Shown here piece after piece: positions 52,222-63,133 of a DNA stretch of 64,000 nt (position 1 is the stretch's first letter; each line of letters opens with the position of its first letter). Origin of the DNA: Pseudomonas sp. 8Z. GTDB lineage: Bacteria > Pseudomonadota > Gammaproteobacteria > Pseudomonadales > Pseudomonadaceae. The stretch lies in contig NZ_LR733827.1 in assembly GCF_902506535.1 (NCBI RefSeq), positions 163,680 to 227,679 on the forward strand, written 5' to 3'. The position numbers were made by a program, and so were the translations under genes. The notes beneath the pieces are model-generated. The model did no database searches and had not been told where the DNA came from. It saw nothing but the letters and a program-made list of their open reading frames with translations.

Positions 52222-53812
52222 GTATGGTGTCGCGGGCGTCTGCTCGCAGCTCAGGATAATCCAGGGTGTAATGCAGGCCGCGGCTCTCACGCCGTAGCAT
52301 GGCTGAACGAATCATTAGCTCTGCCACCTGCGCCAGGTTCCTCAGCTCGATCAAGTCGCGACTGACCTTGTAGTTGCTGTAGAACTCGTCGATCTCGTCC
52401 AGTAGCAGGCGCACGCGGTGTTCTGCGCGCTGCAGGCGCTTATTGGTCCGCACGATGCCCACGTAGTCCCACATGAAGCGGCGCAGTTCGTCCCAGTTGT
52501 GGGCGATGATCACGTCCTCGTCGGAGTCTGTCACCTGGCTGGCATCCCAGCTTGGTAGTTCGCTCGGCATTTCCACGCGGGGCAGTTGCGCGACGATGTC
52601 GGAGCAGGCCGAGCGGGCATAGACGAAGCACTCCAGCAATGAGTTGCTGGCCATGCGATTCGCGCCGTGTAGACCGGTGAAGCTGGTTTCGCCTATGGCG
52701 TAAAGGCCAGGAACATCGGTGCGTCCGTGTTGGTCGACCACTACGCCGCCGCAGGTATAGTGCGCGGCGGGTACTACCGGGATGGGCTGGCGGGTGATGT
52801 CGATGCCGAAGCTCAAGCAGCGTTCATAAACCGTGGGGAAGTGACTTTTGATGAAGCCGGCAGGTTTGTGGCTGATGTCTAGGTAGACGCAGTCGACCCC
52901 TAAGCGCTTCATCTCGTGGTCGATGGCGCGAGCGACGATGTCTCGCGGCGCCAGTTCGGCGCGTGGGTCGAAACGCGGCATGAAGCGCTCGCCGTTAGGC
53001 AGCTTGAGCAGTCCGCCTTCCCCGCGTACGGCTTCGGTGACGAGAAAGCTCTTGGCCTGCGGGTGGTACAGGCAGGTTGGGTGAAATTGATTGAATTCGA
53101 GATTGCCTACTCGGCAGCCGGCGCGCCAGGCCATGGCGATGCCGTCGCCGCAGGCGCCATCCGGGTTGCTGGTATAAAGGTAGACCTTGGCTGCGCCTCC
53201 GGTGGCGAGGATGACGAAACGGGCGCTGAAGGTATCCACTTCTCCGCGTGAGCGATCCAGCACGTACGCGCCCAGGCAGCGCTCTCCCGGTAGACCGAGC
53301 TTGCGCTCGGTGATCAGGTCGATCGCCACATGCTGTTCCAGTAGCTCGATGTTTGAACGTAGGCGTGCTTGCTCCAGCAGCGTATTGAAAATCGCCGCAC
53401 CGGTCGCATCGGCTGCGTGGATGATGCGGCGGTGGCTGTGGCCGCCTTCACGAGTTAGGTGAAACTCGAAGCCGCCGTCTTCACGTGCGGTCTCATCGTC
53501 GCGGGTGAACGGTACGCCTTGATCGATCAGCCACTGGATCGCTTCGCGGCTATGCTCGACGGTAAAGCGCACGGCATCTTCGCGGCATAGGCCGGCGCCG
53601 GCATCCAGGGTGTCTGCTACGTGCGATTCGACCGTGTCGGTGTCGTCCAGAACGGCTGCGACACCACCTTGGGCCCAGTAAGTTGAGCCGTTGGCTAGAG
53701 GCCCTTTGCTCAGCACGGCAATGCGCAATTCGGCGGGCAGGGTGAGGGCGAGTGTGAGGCCGGCTGCACCGCTGCCGATGATCAGAACGTCGTGCTGGAA
53801 GTGTTGGCTCAT
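52181..53812 (-). CDS. nadB: L-aspartate oxidase
   Basis: A 543-residue flavoprotein. The FAD dinucleotide motif is [16 protein letters not shown] (residues 8-23); the succinate-dehydrogenase-like flavin region includes GSTYWAQGG and HYTCGGV; and the C-terminal helical domain contains [13 protein letters not shown]. It oxidises L-aspartate to iminoaspartate, the first step of NAD synthesis. It is divergent from algU, as in P. aeruginosa. Confidence 0.95.
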   Translation of the reverse strand: MSQHFQHDVLIIGSGAAGLTLALTLPAELRIAVLSKGPLANGSTYWAQGGVAAVLDDTDTVESHVADTLDAGAGLCREDAVRFTVEHSREAIQWLIDQGVPFTRDDETAREDGGFEFHLTREGGHSHRRIIHAADATGAAIFNTLLEQARLRSNIELLEQHVAIDLITERKLGLPGERCLGAYVLDRSRGEVDTFSARFVILATGGAAKVYLYTSNPDGACGDGIAMAWRAGCRVGNLEFNQFHPTCLYHPQAKSFLVTEAVRGEGGLLKLPNGERFMPRFDPRAELAPRDIVARAIDHEMKRLGVDCVYLDISHKPAGFIKSHFPTVYERCLSFGIDITRQPIPVVPAAHYTCGGVVVDQHGRTDVPGLYAIGETSFTGLHGANRMASNSLLECFVYARSACSDIVAQLPRVEMPSELPSWDASQVTDSDEDVIIAHNWDELRRFMWDYVGIVRTNKRLQRAEHRVRLLLDEIDEFYSNYKVSRDLIELRNLAQVAELMIRSAMLRRESRGLHYTLDYPELRADARDTILTPLLAASPSADD

Positions 53813-53898
53813 GGAGGAATTCCGCGTGAAAGCGGGGCCTAGTATATAGAGAGGGCCGTCGGCACAATAGCCAGCTTATGACCGACCGTAGGGCTCGG

Positions 53899-53925
53899 GA
53901 ACTTTCTTAGTCGTTAAGGTTCCAA
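53899..53925 (+). promoter_or_regulatory. AlgU-dependent promoter, distal (algU P1-like)
   Basis: GAACTT-N16-TCCAA matches the AlgU/RpoE consensus GAACTT-N16/17-TCTGA-like form, with the -35 element exact. It lies about 255 bases before algU and allows positive autoregulation. Confidence 0.7.
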
Positions 53926-54093
53926 GGTGGGTCGCTGATATGAAAAGAGCGCGCTGTCGCGTGCCAGCCTCCAGTGAATGGCTGGGGGTGTTAATGAACG
54001 GCGATAAGATAATTCACGCAAGCGAAAATTCTTCGCTTGCGTCATTCCAGGCAGAGACCAATGGGTTCTGCGGGAAGCTTGCTTGAAGGGGGA

Positions 54094-54120
54094 GAACTTT
54101 TGCGTAACGTCCGAGTCTAT
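54094..54120 (+). promoter_or_regulatory. AlgU-dependent promoter, proximal
   Basis: A second GAACTT-N16-TCTAT, with an exact -35 element and a near -10 element, lies 60 bases before the algU ATG. The P. aeruginosa algU gene also has more than one AlgU-driven promoter. Confidence 0.65.
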
Positions 54121-54179
54121 CTTGGTAGGCTGATTAGCTTGCGGGTGCAAGCCCCCTCCAGGCTTCTTGAGGAGAGTGC

Positions 54180-54761
54180 ATGTTGACCCAAGAAGATGAT
54201 CAGCAGTTAGTCGAACGAGTGCAGCGTGGTGACAAGCGTGCCTTCGATCTGTTGGTGTTGAAGTACCAGCACAAGATCCTTGGTTTGATCGTGCGTTTCG
54301 TGCATGACACCCATGAGGCTCAGGATGTCGCTCAGGAAGCCTTTGTAAAGGCATACCGGGCACTTGGAAACTTTCGCGGTGACAGTGCGTTCTATACATG
54401 GCTGTACCGCATCGCCATTAATACGGCGAAGAACTATCTGGTGTCTCGCGGTCGTCGCCCGCCAGATAGCGATGTGAGCAGTGATGACGCGGAATTCTAC
54501 GACGGCGATCATGCCCTCAAGGATATCGAGTCGCCTGAGCGGGCAATGTTGCGCGATGAGATTGAGGAAACCGTGCATCGAACAATTGCTCAGCTACCGG
54601 ATGATTTGCGCACGGCATTGACTTTGCGTGAGTTCGAAGGTCTGAGTTATGAGGATATTGCCAGTGTTATGCAGTGTCCCGTTGGTACCGTGCGTTCGCG
54701 GATATTCCGTGCACGTGAGGCCATTGATAAATCCCTGCAACCTTTGTTGCAGGATGCCTAA
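54180..54761 (+). CDS. algU: Extracytoplasmic-function sigma factor AlgU (RpoE)
   Basis: A 193-residue sigma factor starting MLTQEDDQQLVERVQRGDKRAFDLL. Region 2 contains AQDVAQEAFVKAYRALGNFRGDSAFYTWLYRIA and region 4 contains LTLREFEGLSYEDIASVMQCPVGTVRSRIFRARE. It directs the envelope-stress and alginate regulon and its own operon. The length is that of P. aeruginosa AlgU, and no change is apparent. Confidence 0.97.
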   Translation: MLTQEDDQQLVERVQRGDKRAFDLLVLKYQHKILGLIVRFVHDTHEAQDVAQEAFVKAYRALGNFRGDSAFYTWLYRIAINTAKNYLVSRGRRPPDSDVSSDDAEFYDGDHALKDIESPERAMLRDEIEETVHRTIAQLPDDLRTALTLREFEGLSYEDIASVMQCPVGTVRSRIFRAREAIDKSLQPLLQDA

Positions 54762-54791
54762 GGCAGCGGCGATAGCCAAGAGAGGTACGCC

Positions 54792-55367
54792 ATGAGTCGT
54801 GAAACCCTGCATGAATCGCTGTCCGCGGTGATGGATAACGAAGCGGATGAATTGGAACTGCGGCGCGTGCTCGCCGCGAGTGCAGACGGTGAGTTGCGTG
54901 ATACCTGGTCGCGTTATCAGGTTGCACGTGCCGTCATGCACAAAGAGTTGCTGGTGCCGCGTCTCGATATCTCCGCGGCAGTTTCGGCGGCTCTTGCCGA
55001 TGAGGCAGTGCCTGTGCGTAAGGCTCCTTTGTGGCGTAGTATCGGTCGCGTGGCGGTCGCTGCTTCCGTGACTGTTGCTGTGCTGGCGGGTGTTCGTCTT
55101 TATAATCAGGACGATCTGGTTGGTGGTCAGCAGTTGGCTCAGCAAGGCGCAGCTCCAGCATTGACGCTGCCGCAGGTACAGGGGCCAGCTATATTGGCGG
55201 GTTACACCACTACCGAGGACGGCGTCGAGCCGAGTGCTGCAGGCGAGTCAAGCTGGCATGAGCAGCGTTTGCCGTCCTATCTGCGCCAGCATGCACAGCA
55301 GGCTGCCATGGGAACCGGGGAGAGTGCTCTGCCTTATGCGCGAGCTGCTAGCCTGGAAAATCGCTAA
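54792..55367 (+). CDS. mucA: Anti-sigma factor MucA
   Basis: A 191-residue single-pass inner membrane protein, close to the 194 of P. aeruginosa. The cytoplasmic AlgU-binding domain (about 1-80) starts MSRETLHESLSAVMDNEADELELRRVL; one membrane segment lies near 85-103 (VAVAASVTVAVLAGV) and the periplasmic tail contacts MucB. The reading frame is intact, so the truncations that cause mucoidy are not present. Confidence 0.95.
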   Translation: MSRETLHESLSAVMDNEADELELRRVLAASADGELRDTWSRYQVARAVMHKELLVPRLDISAAVSAALADEAVPVRKAPLWRSIGRVAVAASVTVAVLAGVRLYNQDDLVGGQQLAQQGAAPALTLPQVQGPAILAGYTTTEDGVEPSAAGESSWHEQRLPSYLRQHAQQAAMGTGESALPYARAASLENR

Positions 55368-55381
55368 CGATAAGGAATCAC

Positions 55382-56329
55382 ATGCGCGCGATCCCTCTCT
55401 GCCTGCTCAGTGGTCTGCTGGCGCTGCCAGTTCATGCTTCCGAGGTACAAGATTGGCTCAAGCGCCTCGCTGAGGCGGAACGTCAGCAGAGCTTTCATGG
55501 CACCTTCGTTTACGAGCGTAATGGCAGTTTTTCCACCCATAGCGTATGGCACAAGGTGGGAACGGATGGCTCGGTGCTTGAGCGATTGATGCAGCTTGAT
55601 GGGCCCTCTCAGGAGGTTCTCAAGATTGATGGTCAGGCCCAGTGCGTCAGCGGCGCATTGGCTGATCAGGTCAGTGATGGGCAGTCCTGGCCTGCTCGTG
55701 ACTTCGATGCGGCTCAGCTTGGTGAGTGGTATGACATGCGTGTCGTCGGCGAGTCTCGTATTGCTGGGCGCGATGCTGTGGTGTTGCTGCTTTCGCCAAA
55801 GGATCAGCACCGCTATGGCTTTGAACTGCACTTGGATCGAGAAACCGGGCTGCCTTTGAAGTCCTTGTTGCTCAGCGAGAAAGGGCAGCTACTTGAGCGT
55901 TTCCAGTTCACCGATCTTGAGGTCGGTGTGCCTGATGTTGCTGATATGCAGCCTACTTCCGACTGTCAGCCGGTTCGTTTCAAGCCTACCGATGCGATGG
56001 CCGATGGCGCGTGGCGTTCCGATTGGTTGCCGCCAGGTTTTTCGTTGACGTCTGCGCAGCTACGGCGTAGCGATGTGTCTGATGAGCCGGTAGCCTGTTT
56101 GATGTATGGCGATGGTTTGGCGCGTTTCTCGGTTTTTCTTGAGCCGCTACAAGGCGAAGTGGCTGATGACGTGCGCAGCCAGCTTGGTCCGACCGTTGCT
56201 GTATCGAGGCGAATGACTACCAGCGATGGTGATGTCATGGTTACGGTGGTGGGTGAAATCCCTCTGGGTACCGCTGAGCGGGTTGCCCTGTCGATGCGTG
56301 CTGGAGCGAGTGAACAGGCTGCCAAATGA
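55382..56329 (+). CDS. mucB: Periplasmic regulator MucB (RseB-like)
   Basis: A 315-residue exported protein with a short signal peptide (about 1-19, ALPVHASE) and the two-domain MucB/RseB fold, including SFHGTFVYERNG near 40-55. It binds the MucA periplasmic tail and shields it from AlgW cleavage until lipid or envelope signals displace it. It starts 14 bases after mucA. Confidence 0.93.
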   Translation: MRAIPLCLLSGLLALPVHASEVQDWLKRLAEAERQQSFHGTFVYERNGSFSTHSVWHKVGTDGSVLERLMQLDGPSQEVLKIDGQAQCVSGALADQVSDGQSWPARDFDAAQLGEWYDMRVVGESRIAGRDAVVLLLSPKDQHRYGFELHLDRETGLPLKSLLLSEKGQLLERFQFTDLEVGVPDVADMQPTSDCQPVRFKPTDAMADGAWRSDWLPPGFSLTSAQLRRSDVSDEPVACLMYGDGLARFSVFLEPLQGEVADDVRSQLGPTVAVSRRMTTSDGDVMVTVVGEIPLGTAERVALSMRAGASEQAAK

Positions 56330-56772
56330 TCGAAGAGCAGGGGCGTGTCGTGGCGGTCGAACCTGGCGTGGTCTGGGTGGAGACGTTGCGCAAGAGTACC
56401 TGCTCGGCCTGTTCAGCTAACGCGGCTTGTGGCCAGGGGTTAATGGAACGCCTGGGTGTTGGTCGTCAGCGTGGTTATGTGCGTGCCCTGTCTACGCTGC
56501 ATCTGCGCGTAGGTGATGTAGTGGTGATCGGTGTCGGTGAGCAGTTGCTGGTGCGCAGCTCATTGCTTGTTTATCTCTTTCCTCTTCTGGCTTTGCTGGC
56601 TTGCTCTGTTGCTGCTGATGCGGCAGGGCTTGCCGAGCCTTTGGCTATTCTCTCTGGCCTTGTAGGCCTCCTCACTTCCTGGTTGCTAGTGCGCAGGCAT
56701 GCGTTGCGAGTAGCCGACGATCCTCTTTTGCAACCTGTTGTCCTGCGCGCATTGCTGGCCTATAGCCCGTAA
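56326..56772 (+). CDS. mucC: MucC (RseC-like) membrane protein
   Basis: A 148-residue protein overlapping mucB by 4 bases. The N-terminal part has the RseC cysteine cluster KSTCSACSANAACGQG (residues 25-40), and two membrane segments follow (about 75-125). It is a minor modulator of the AlgU pathway; RseC relatives are also linked to redox maintenance of the SoxR and Rnf systems. Confidence 0.92.
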   Translation: MIEEQGRVVAVEPGVVWVETLRKSTCSACSANAACGQGLMERLGVGRQRGYVRALSTLHLRVGDVVVIGVGEQLLVRSSLLVYLFPLLALLACSVAADAAGLAEPLAILSGLVGLLTSWLLVRRHALRVADDPLLQPVVLRALLAYSP

Positions 56773-56813
56773 TTTTTTGCGTGTATTTCGTTCTGCACCT
56801 GGAGTTGTCGCTG

Positions 56814-58238
56814 ATGAGAAATATCAAGTCCGTTGTGCCGTTGCTAATGGCTGCCCTGCTATGGGGGCAAAGTCTGGTGGCGCAGGCTGATCTGCCTGAT
56901 TTCACGCCTCTGGTGGAGGAGGCGTCGCCTGCAGTGGTCAATATCAGTACGCGACAGAAAGTACCTGATCGCAGTGTCGCTTCTCAGCAGGGGATGCCTG
57001 ACCTGGATGGTTTGCCGCCGATGTTCCGTGAGTTCTTTGAACGCAGCATTCCGCAGCAGCCACCGCGCAATCCGGGTGGTCGTCAGCGTGAAGCGCAATC
57101 TCTAGGGTCGGGGTTCATCATTTCCTCTGATGGCTACATCATGACCAATAACCATGTGGTAGCCGATGCTGACGAGATCATTGTGCGTCTGTCTGATCGC
57201 AGTGAGCTGGAGGCTAAATTGGTGGGGGCTGATCCGCGCAGTGACGTGGCGCTGCTCAAGGTCGATGGCAAGAATCTGCCGACCGTGCGCCTGGGCAAGT
57301 CGGAAGACCTCAAGGTTGGTGAGTGGGTGTTGGCCATCGGTTCGCCGTTTGGTTTCGATCACTCGGTCACCGCCGGTATCGTCAGTGCCAAGGGCCGTAG
57401 CCTGCCTAGCGATAACTATGTGCCGTTCATTCAGACCGATGTGGCGATCAATCCCGGTAACTCCGGCGGCCCGCTGTTCAACCTGAAGGGCGAAGTGGTA
57501 GGCATCAACTCGCAGATCTTCACGCGCTCCGGTGGTTTCATGGGGCTTTCCTTCGCCATTCCGATGGATGTGGCCATGCAGGTCGCAGACCAGCTCAAGG
57601 CTGGCGGCAAGGTGACGCGTGGTTGGTTGGGTGTGGTGATTCAGGAAGTGAACAAGGATCTGGCTGAGTCCTTCGGCCTGGACAAGCCGGCTGGTGCGCT
57701 GGTCGCTCAGGTGTTGGAGGACGGTCCGGCTGACAAGGGTGGCTTGCAGGTTGGAGATGTGATCCTGGCTCTCGATGGCAAGCCCATCATTATGTCGGCC
57801 GATCTGCCGCATCTGGTCGGCAATCTCAAGCCGGGCGAAAAGGCCGAGCTGGATATCGTGCGTGAGGGGGCGCGCAAGAAGCTTAACTTGACTATTGGTA
57901 CCCTGCCTGAAGAGGGGCAGGAAGTTGCAGCCAGTGGCATGCCGGATGGTGAGCGTAGTAACAATCGCCTTGGCGTGACTGTGGTTGAGTTAACCGCAGA
58001 GCAGAAGAAGGGGCTCGACCTTAAAGGTGGCGTTGTGGTCAAGGATGTGCTTGATGGGCCAGCGGCGATGATTGGCCTGCGTCCTGGTGACGTGATTACG
58101 CACCTGAACAACCAGACTATCGACTCCACCAGTACCTTTACCGAGGTCGCTCAGTCGTTGCCGAAGAACCGTTCGGTGTCCATGCGTGTACTGCGCCAAG
58201 GACGCGCCAGCTTCATTACCTTCAAGCTGGCAGAGTAA
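56814..58238 (+). CDS. mucD: Periplasmic serine protease MucD (DegP/HtrA-like)
   Basis: A 474-residue protease from ATG 56814, with TGGAG upstream; this is the P. aeruginosa length. A signal peptide (about 1-25) precedes a trypsin-like domain with the triad H114 (NNHVVADA), D144 (SDVALL) and S217 (NPGNSGGP), then two PDZ domains. It degrades misfolded envelope proteins and holds the AlgU response in check. A hairpin GGCCGCGGGG/CCCCGTGGCC follows at 58250-58280. Confidence 0.96.
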   Translation: MRNIKSVVPLLMAALLWGQSLVAQADLPDFTPLVEEASPAVVNISTRQKVPDRSVASQQGMPDLDGLPPMFREFFERSIPQQPPRNPGGRQREAQSLGSGFIISSDGYIMTNNHVVADADEIIVRLSDRSELEAKLVGADPRSDVALLKVDGKNLPTVRLGKSEDLKVGEWVLAIGSPFGFDHSVTAGIVSAKGRSLPSDNYVPFIQTDVAINPGNSGGPLFNLKGEVVGINSQIFTRSGGFMGLSFAIPMDVAMQVADQLKAGGKVTRGWLGVVIQEVNKDLAESFGLDKPAGALVAQVLEDGPADKGGLQVGDVILALDGKPIIMSADLPHLVGNLKPGEKAELDIVREGARKKLNLTIGTLPEEGQEVAASGMPDGERSNNRLGVTVVELTAEQKKGLDLKGGVVVKDVLDGPAAMIGLRPGDVITHLNNQTIDSTSTFTEVAQSLPKNRSVSMRVLRQGRASFITFKLAE

Positions 58239-58386
58239 TCGCAGTGTCGGGCCGCGGGGTGCTTGCTGCTCCCCGTGGCCATGCCTTTGCGAGCCGTGCA
58301 GGCGTGACGCAAGGCGTTTTGATCAGGTACACTCCGCGACTATTTTCGTCAGGCATATGCCCTGTAGCCTCTTTGAGTGTTGATCT

Positions 58387-60186
58387 GTGAGTGACCTGAG
58401 TCATATCCGTAATTTCTCCATCATCGCCCACATCGATCATGGCAAATCCACCCTGGCTGACCGCTTTATCCAGATGTGTGGCGGTCTCGCTGCACGTGAG
58501 ATGGAAGCTCAGGTGCTGGACTCCATGGATCTGGAGCGTGAGCGTGGTATTACCATCAAGGCGCACAGCGTCACCCTGCACTACAAGGCGCAGGACGGTA
58601 AGACCTACCAACTGAATTTCATCGACACCCCCGGCCACGTTGACTTCACCTACGAGGTCAGCCGTTCCCTGGCTGCCTGTGAAGGCGCGCTGCTGGTGGT
58701 GGATGCGGGGCAGGGCGTCGAGGCGCAGTCTGTTGCCAACTGCTATACCGCCATCGAGCAGGGCCTTGAGGTCATGCCGGTACTGAACAAGATGGATCTG
58801 CCGCAGGCTGACCCAGATCGCGTAAAAGACGAGATCGAGAAGATCATCGGCATCGACGCCACCGACGCTGTGGCGTGCAGCGCCAAGAGCGGTATGGGTG
58901 TGGATGAGGTGCTCGAGCGCCTGGTGCATACCATTCCCGCGCCGGTCGGTGAGATCGACGCGCCGTTGCAGGCCCTGATCATTGACTCCTGGTTCGACAA
59001 CTACCTGGGCGTGGTGTCGCTGGTGCGTGTGCGCCAGGGCCGTGTGAAGAAGGGCGACAAGATTCTGGTCAAGTCCACCGGTAAGGTGCACCTGGTCGAC
59101 AGCGTCGGCGTCTTCACCCCGAAACACACCGCCACCGTCGATCTCAAGGCTGGTGAAGTGGGCTTTATCATCGCCAGCATCAAGGACATTCATGGCGCGC
59201 CGGTCGGCGACACCCTGACCCTGTCCACGACGCCTGAAGTCGAAGTGCTGCCAGGCTTCAAGAAGATTCAGCCGCAGGTCTACGCTGGCCTGTTCCCGGT
59301 TAGTTCCGACGATTTCGAGGACTTCCGCGAGGCACTGCAGAAGTTGACCCTCAACGATTCGTCGCTGCAGTACGCGCCGGAAAGCTCGGACGCGCTGGGT
59401 TTCGGCTTCCGCTGCGGCTTCCTCGGCATGTTGCACATGGAGATCATTCAGGAGCGCCTGGAGCGCGAGTACGACCTGGATCTGATCACCACCGCGCCGA
59501 GCGTGATCTACGAGCTGGAGCTCAAGACGGGTGAGGTCATCACCGTTGATAACCCGTCCAAACTGCCGGACGTGTCGTCTGTAACCGACTTCCGCGAGCC
59601 CATCGTCACCGCAACCATCCTGGTGCCGCAGGAGCACCTGGGTAACGTCATCACTCTGTGCATCGAGAAGCGTGGCGTGCAGCGCGACATGCAGTTTCTC
59701 GGCAGCCAGGTGCAGGTGCGTTACGACATGCCGATGAACGAAGTGGTGCTGGACTTCTTCGATCGCCTGAAGTCGACCAGTCGCGGTTACGCGTCGCTGG
59801 ACTATCACTTCGATCGCTACCAGTCGGCTAATCTGGTCAAGCTGGACGTGCTGATCAACGGCGACAAGGTCGATGCCCTGGCATTGATCGTGCACCGTGA
59901 CAACGCCGCCTATAAAGGGCGTGCATTGACCGAGAAGATGAAAGAACTGATTCCTCGGCAGATGTTCGATGTGGCGATCCAGGCAGCCATTGGCGGCCAG
60001 ATCATCGCGCGAACCACTGTCAAGGCGCTCAGAAAGAACGTACTGGCCAAATGTTACGGTGGCGACGTGAGCCGTAAGAAAAAACTGCTCGAGAAGCAGA
60101 AGGCCGGTAAGAAACGCATGAAGCAGGTCGGCAACGTGGAAATTCCACAGGAAGCCTTCCTCGCGGTACTCAGGTTGGATAGCTAA
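58387..60186 (+). CDS. lepA: Elongation factor 4 (LepA)
   Basis: A 599-residue translational GTPase starting at GTG 58387 ([21 protein letters not shown]). The G1 motif AHIDHGKST, switch region RGITIKAH and DTPGHVDF are followed by NKMD. The C-terminal LepA-specific domain ends [25 protein letters not shown]. It acts on ribosomes in translation initiation/biogenesis or back-translocation. It has its own promoter space after mucD and is followed closely by lepB. Confidence 0.97.
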   Translation: MSDLSHIRNFSIIAHIDHGKSTLADRFIQMCGGLAAREMEAQVLDSMDLERERGITIKAHSVTLHYKAQDGKTYQLNFIDTPGHVDFTYEVSRSLAACEGALLVVDAGQGVEAQSVANCYTAIEQGLEVMPVLNKMDLPQADPDRVKDEIEKIIGIDATDAVACSAKSGMGVDEVLERLVHTIPAPVGEIDAPLQALIIDSWFDNYLGVVSLVRVRQGRVKKGDKILVKSTGKVHLVDSVGVFTPKHTATVDLKAGEVGFIIASIKDIHGAPVGDTLTLSTTPEVEVLPGFKKIQPQVYAGLFPVSSDDFEDFREALQKLTLNDSSLQYAPESSDALGFGFRCGFLGMLHMEIIQERLEREYDLDLITTAPSVIYELELKTGEVITVDNPSKLPDVSSVTDFREPIVTATILVPQEHLGNVITLCIEKRGVQRDMQFLGSQVQVRYDMPMNEVVLDFFDRLKSTSRGYASLDYHFDRYQSANLVKLDVLINGDKVDALALIVHRDNAAYKGRALTEKMKELIPRQMFDVAIQAAIGGQIIARTTVKALRKNVLAKCYGGDVSRKKKLLEKQKAGKKRMKQVGNVEIPQEAFLAVLRLDS

Positions 60187-60192
60187 GACTCT

Positions 60193-61047
60193 ATGTCGAT
60201 CAATTTCCCGCTTCTGTTGGTTATCGCCGTTGCTGTTTGCGGTTTTCTCGCGCTGATCGATCTGATCCTGCTGGCGCCTCGGCGTCGGTCGGCGATCGCG
60301 GCCTATCAGGGGCGTGTCGACGAGCCCGATGAGCGGGTGCTGGAGCGCCTGAACAAGGAGCCCCTGCTGGTCGAGTACGGCAAATCCTTCTTCCCGGTGC
60401 TGGCCATCGTGCTGGTGCTGCGCTCGTTTCTGGTCGAGCCGTTCCAGATTCCGTCCGGCTCGATGAAGCCGACCCTGGAAGTAGGCGATTTCATCCTGGT
60501 CAACAAGTTCGCCTACGGCATTCGCCTGCCGGTGATCGATACCAAGGTGATCGAGGTCGATAACCCGCAGCGCGGCGATGTCATGGTGTTCCGCTATCCC
60601 AGCGATCCGAGCATCAACTACATCAAGCGCGTAGTCGGCCTTCCGGGTGATCGTATCGAGTACACCCAGGGCAAGCGCCTGCTGATCAACGGTGAACCCA
60701 TTGCCGAAAAACTCCTGGGTGAAGAACCGGGTAGCCTGGGCAGCGTCACGCTCTATCAGGAGCATTTGGGCCAGATCGAGCACGTCATCCGCAAGGAAAT
60801 GAGCCGCATGCGCCGTGAGCCGGGCGGTCAGTGGGTAGTGCCTGAAGGGCATTACTTCATGATGGGTGACAACCGTGACAACTCCAACGACAGCCGTTTC
60901 TGGCGTGATCGCAATATCCCGCAGGAACTATGGGGCATGGTGCCGGACGACCATATCGTCGGTAAGGCTTTCGCCATCTGGATGAGCTGGCCGGAGCCGA
61001 AAACCAGCCATCTGCCCAATTTCTCCCGTGTCGGTCTGATTCATTGA
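60193..61047 (+). CDS. lepB: Signal peptidase I
   Basis: A 284-residue inner membrane protease six bases after lepA. Two N-terminal membrane segments (about 4-27 and 66-82) lead to the catalytic serine S90 in PSGSMKPTL and lysine K145 in YIKRVVGLPGD. The third signature is GDNRDNSNDSR. It removes signal peptides from exported proteins. Confidence 0.97.
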   Translation: MSINFPLLLVIAVAVCGFLALIDLILLAPRRRSAIAAYQGRVDEPDERVLERLNKEPLLVEYGKSFFPVLAIVLVLRSFLVEPFQIPSGSMKPTLEVGDFILVNKFAYGIRLPVIDTKVIEVDNPQRGDVMVFRYPSDPSINYIKRVVGLPGDRIEYTQGKRLLINGEPIAEKLLGEEPGSLGSVTLYQEHLGQIEHVIRKEMSRMRREPGGQWVVPEGHYFMMGDNRDNSNDSRFWRDRNIPQELWGMVPDDHIVGKAFAIWMSWPEPKTSHLPNFSRVGLIH

Positions 61048-61138
61048 GCACTGGCGCGCTGTTGTGTACAGCGCGTCAGGCTATAACTAGTCTTGCCGCA
61101 TCGGCATTTCAACAAGACCGAATCTTCTGGGGATACAC

Positions 61139-61516
61139 ATGAAATTCGCGCGTTCGCAGCAGGGGCTTTCCATTCTGGGTTGGCTGGTGACCCTAGCCGT
61201 CGTGGCGTTCTTCGCCAGCACGGCCTTCAAGGTGATACCGCATTATTTCGACTACATGTCGATGGAAAAAATCATCACCTCGGTGGAAACCGACAAGGCG
61301 CTGGAAATCCGCACCGTCGGTGATTTTTACAACCATCTGAGCAAGGGGATGGAGGTCAACAGCATCCGTGACCTGAACCTGCGTGATGCCGTGAAAGTGA
61401 GCGTTGAGAACAACGAGTTCCTGGTTCACCTCAAATATGAAAAGCGTGAGCCGCTGATCGAGAATCTCGATCTGGTGGTCAATTTCGATAAAGAATTTCG
61501 TGTACGAATGCCGTGA
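61139..61516 (+). CDS. DUF4845-family membrane protein
   Basis: A 125-residue protein with an N-terminal [19 protein letters not shown] segment that resembles a type IV pilin-like leader and one membrane helix (about 10-30), then a small alpha/beta domain outside. Its position between lepB and rnc is conserved in pseudomonads; the function is unknown. It overlaps rnc by 4 bases. Confidence 0.88.
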   Translation: MKFARSQQGLSILGWLVTLAVVAFFASTAFKVIPHYFDYMSMEKIITSVETDKALEIRTVGDFYNHLSKGMEVNSIRDLNLRDAVKVSVENNEFLVHLKYEKREPLIENLDLVVNFDKEFRVRMP

Positions 61517-62202
61517 GTTCTGACCTTTCCCGTCTCGAGCGCAAGCTCGGCTACCACTTCAAGGACCAGGATCTGATGATCCTGGCCCTGACCCACCGCA
61601 GTTTCGCAGGGCGTAATAATGAGCGCCTGGAGTTCCTCGGTGATGCCATCCTCAACTTCGTCGCCGGCGAGGCACTGTTCGAGCGCTTCCCACAGGCCCG
61701 CGAGGGGCAGCTGTCACGCCTGCGCGCGCGGTTGGTCAAAGGCGAAACCCTGGCCGTGTTGGCCCGTGGCTTCGAGCTTGGCGACTACCTGCGTCTGGGG
61801 TCCGGCGAGCTGAAAAGCGGCGGTTTTCGTCGCGAGTCGATCCTCGCCGATGCGCTCGAAGCGCTGATTGGCGCGATCTACCTGGATGCCGGTATGGATG
61901 CGGCGCGTGAGCGTGTGCTGGCCTGGCTGACCGGTGAGCTCGACGGCCTGACACTGGTTGACACCAACAAGGATCCGAAGACGCGGCTGCAGGAATTTTT
62001 GCAGTCGCGTGCCTGTGAGCTGCCTCGTTACGAGGTGGTGGATATCCAGGGTGAGCCGCACTGCCGTACCTTCGTGGTCGAGTGCCAGGTGGCCCTGCTC
62101 AATGAAAAGACCCTGGGCCAGGGTGGCAGTCGGCGTATTGCCGAACAGGTCGCTGCGGCTGCGGCGCTGATCGCCCTCGGGGTGGAGAATGGCAATGACT
62201 GA
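61513..62202 (+). CDS. rnc: Ribonuclease III
   Basis: A 229-residue enzyme starting at GTG 61513. The catalytic signature [11 protein letters not shown] near 36-46 and a second acidic site in [16 protein letters not shown] are present, followed by a double-stranded RNA-binding domain (about 155-225). It processes rRNA precursors and other duplex RNAs. Its end overlaps the start of era by 8 bases. Confidence 0.96.
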   Translation: MSSDLSRLERKLGYHFKDQDLMILALTHRSFAGRNNERLEFLGDAILNFVAGEALFERFPQAREGQLSRLRARLVKGETLAVLARGFELGDYLRLGSGELKSGGFRRESILADALEALIGAIYLDAGMDAARERVLAWLTGELDGLTLVDTNKDPKTRLQEFLQSRACELPRYEVVDIQGEPHCRTFVVECQVALLNEKTLGQGGSRRIAEQVAAAAALIALGVENGND

Positions 62203-63094
62203 TGCACCTATGACCCGCTGCGGCTACGTCGCTATTGTCGGCCGACCCAATGTGGGCAAGTCGACGCTGCTCAACCATATTCTCGGGCAGAAGCTGGCGA
62301 TCACTTCGCGCAAACCGCAGACCACCCGCCACAACATGCTTGGGATCAAGACCGAGGGTGATGTTCAGGCCGTCTACGTCGATACGCCTGGTCTGCACAA
62401 GCACAACGACAAGGCGCTCAACCGCTATATGAACCGCAGCGCTTCCACTGCGCTGAAGGATGTCGATGTGGTGGTGTTCGTCGTCGACCGCATGCGCTGG
62501 ACCGACGAGGATCAACTGGTGCTGGAGAAGGTGCAGCATGTCACATGCCCGATCCTGCTGGCGGTGAACAAGGCCGATCGCCTGGAAGACAAGAGCGAGC
62601 TGCTGCCGCACCTGAACTGGCTGGCCGAGCAACTGCCGCAGGCCGAAATCGTGCCGATCTCCGCACTGCAGGGGCAGAACCTTGACACGCTGGAAAAATT
62701 GGTCGGCGAGCGCCTGCCGGAGTCCGAACACTTCTACCCGGAAGACCAGATTACCGACCGTTCCAGTCGCTTCTTGGCGGCTGAGCTGATCCGCGAGAAG
62801 ATCATGCGCCAGCTCGGCGCCGAGCTGCCGTACCAGATCACCGTGGAGATCGAGGAGTTCAAGCAGGAGGGCCGCATCCTGCATATCCACGGCCTTATCC
62901 TGGTCGAACGTGACGGGCAGAAGAAAATCATCATTGGCGACAAGGGTGAGCGCATCAAGCGCATCGGCCAGGACGCACGCAAGGACATGGAAACCATGTT
63001 CGACTCCAAGGTGATGCTCAACCTCTGGGTCAAGGTCAAAGGCGGCTGGTCCGACGACGAGCGTGCACTGCGTTCGCTGGGTTACCTGGATTGA
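62195..63094 (+). CDS. era: GTPase Era
   Basis: A 299-residue protein. ATG 62195 gives better spacing to GGAG (62184) than ATG 62189, six bases earlier. The G motifs are [15 protein letters not shown] and NKAD, and the C-terminal KH domain has [21 protein letters not shown]. It binds 16S rRNA during small-subunit assembly and is coupled to rnc, as in most proteobacteria. Confidence 0.96.
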   Translation: MTDAPMTRCGYVAIVGRPNVGKSTLLNHILGQKLAITSRKPQTTRHNMLGIKTEGDVQAVYVDTPGLHKHNDKALNRYMNRSASTALKDVDVVVFVVDRMRWTDEDQLVLEKVQHVTCPILLAVNKADRLEDKSELLPHLNWLAEQLPQAEIVPISALQGQNLDTLEKLVGERLPESEHFYPEDQITDRSSRFLAAELIREKIMRQLGAELPYQITVEIEEFKQEGRILHIHGLILVERDGQKKIIIGDKGERIKRIGQDARKDMETMFDSKVMLNLWVKVKGGWSDDERALRSLGYLD

Positions 63095-63133
63095 TCGAAG
63101 CGCCATGCGCATCCTCGTTGTTGCTCATGGCGC

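Larger units (their letters stand above)
53813..54179. promoter_or_regulatory. nadB-algU divergent control region
   Basis: This 367-base spacer contains no gene. Two AlgU-type promoters directed at algU are recognisable and are listed separately. nadB would be transcribed from the left part. A ribosome site GAGGAGAG precedes algU's ATG. Confidence 0.7.

Noticed and set aside
54792-55367. Possible mucoidy mutation in mucA
   Set aside because: The frame is intact over 191 codons with no truncation, so there is no sign of a mucA22-like allele.
58222-60852. Long open frame (876 codons) on the - strand opposite lepA
   Set aside because: Antisense shadow of lepA and lepB, which are unmistakable.
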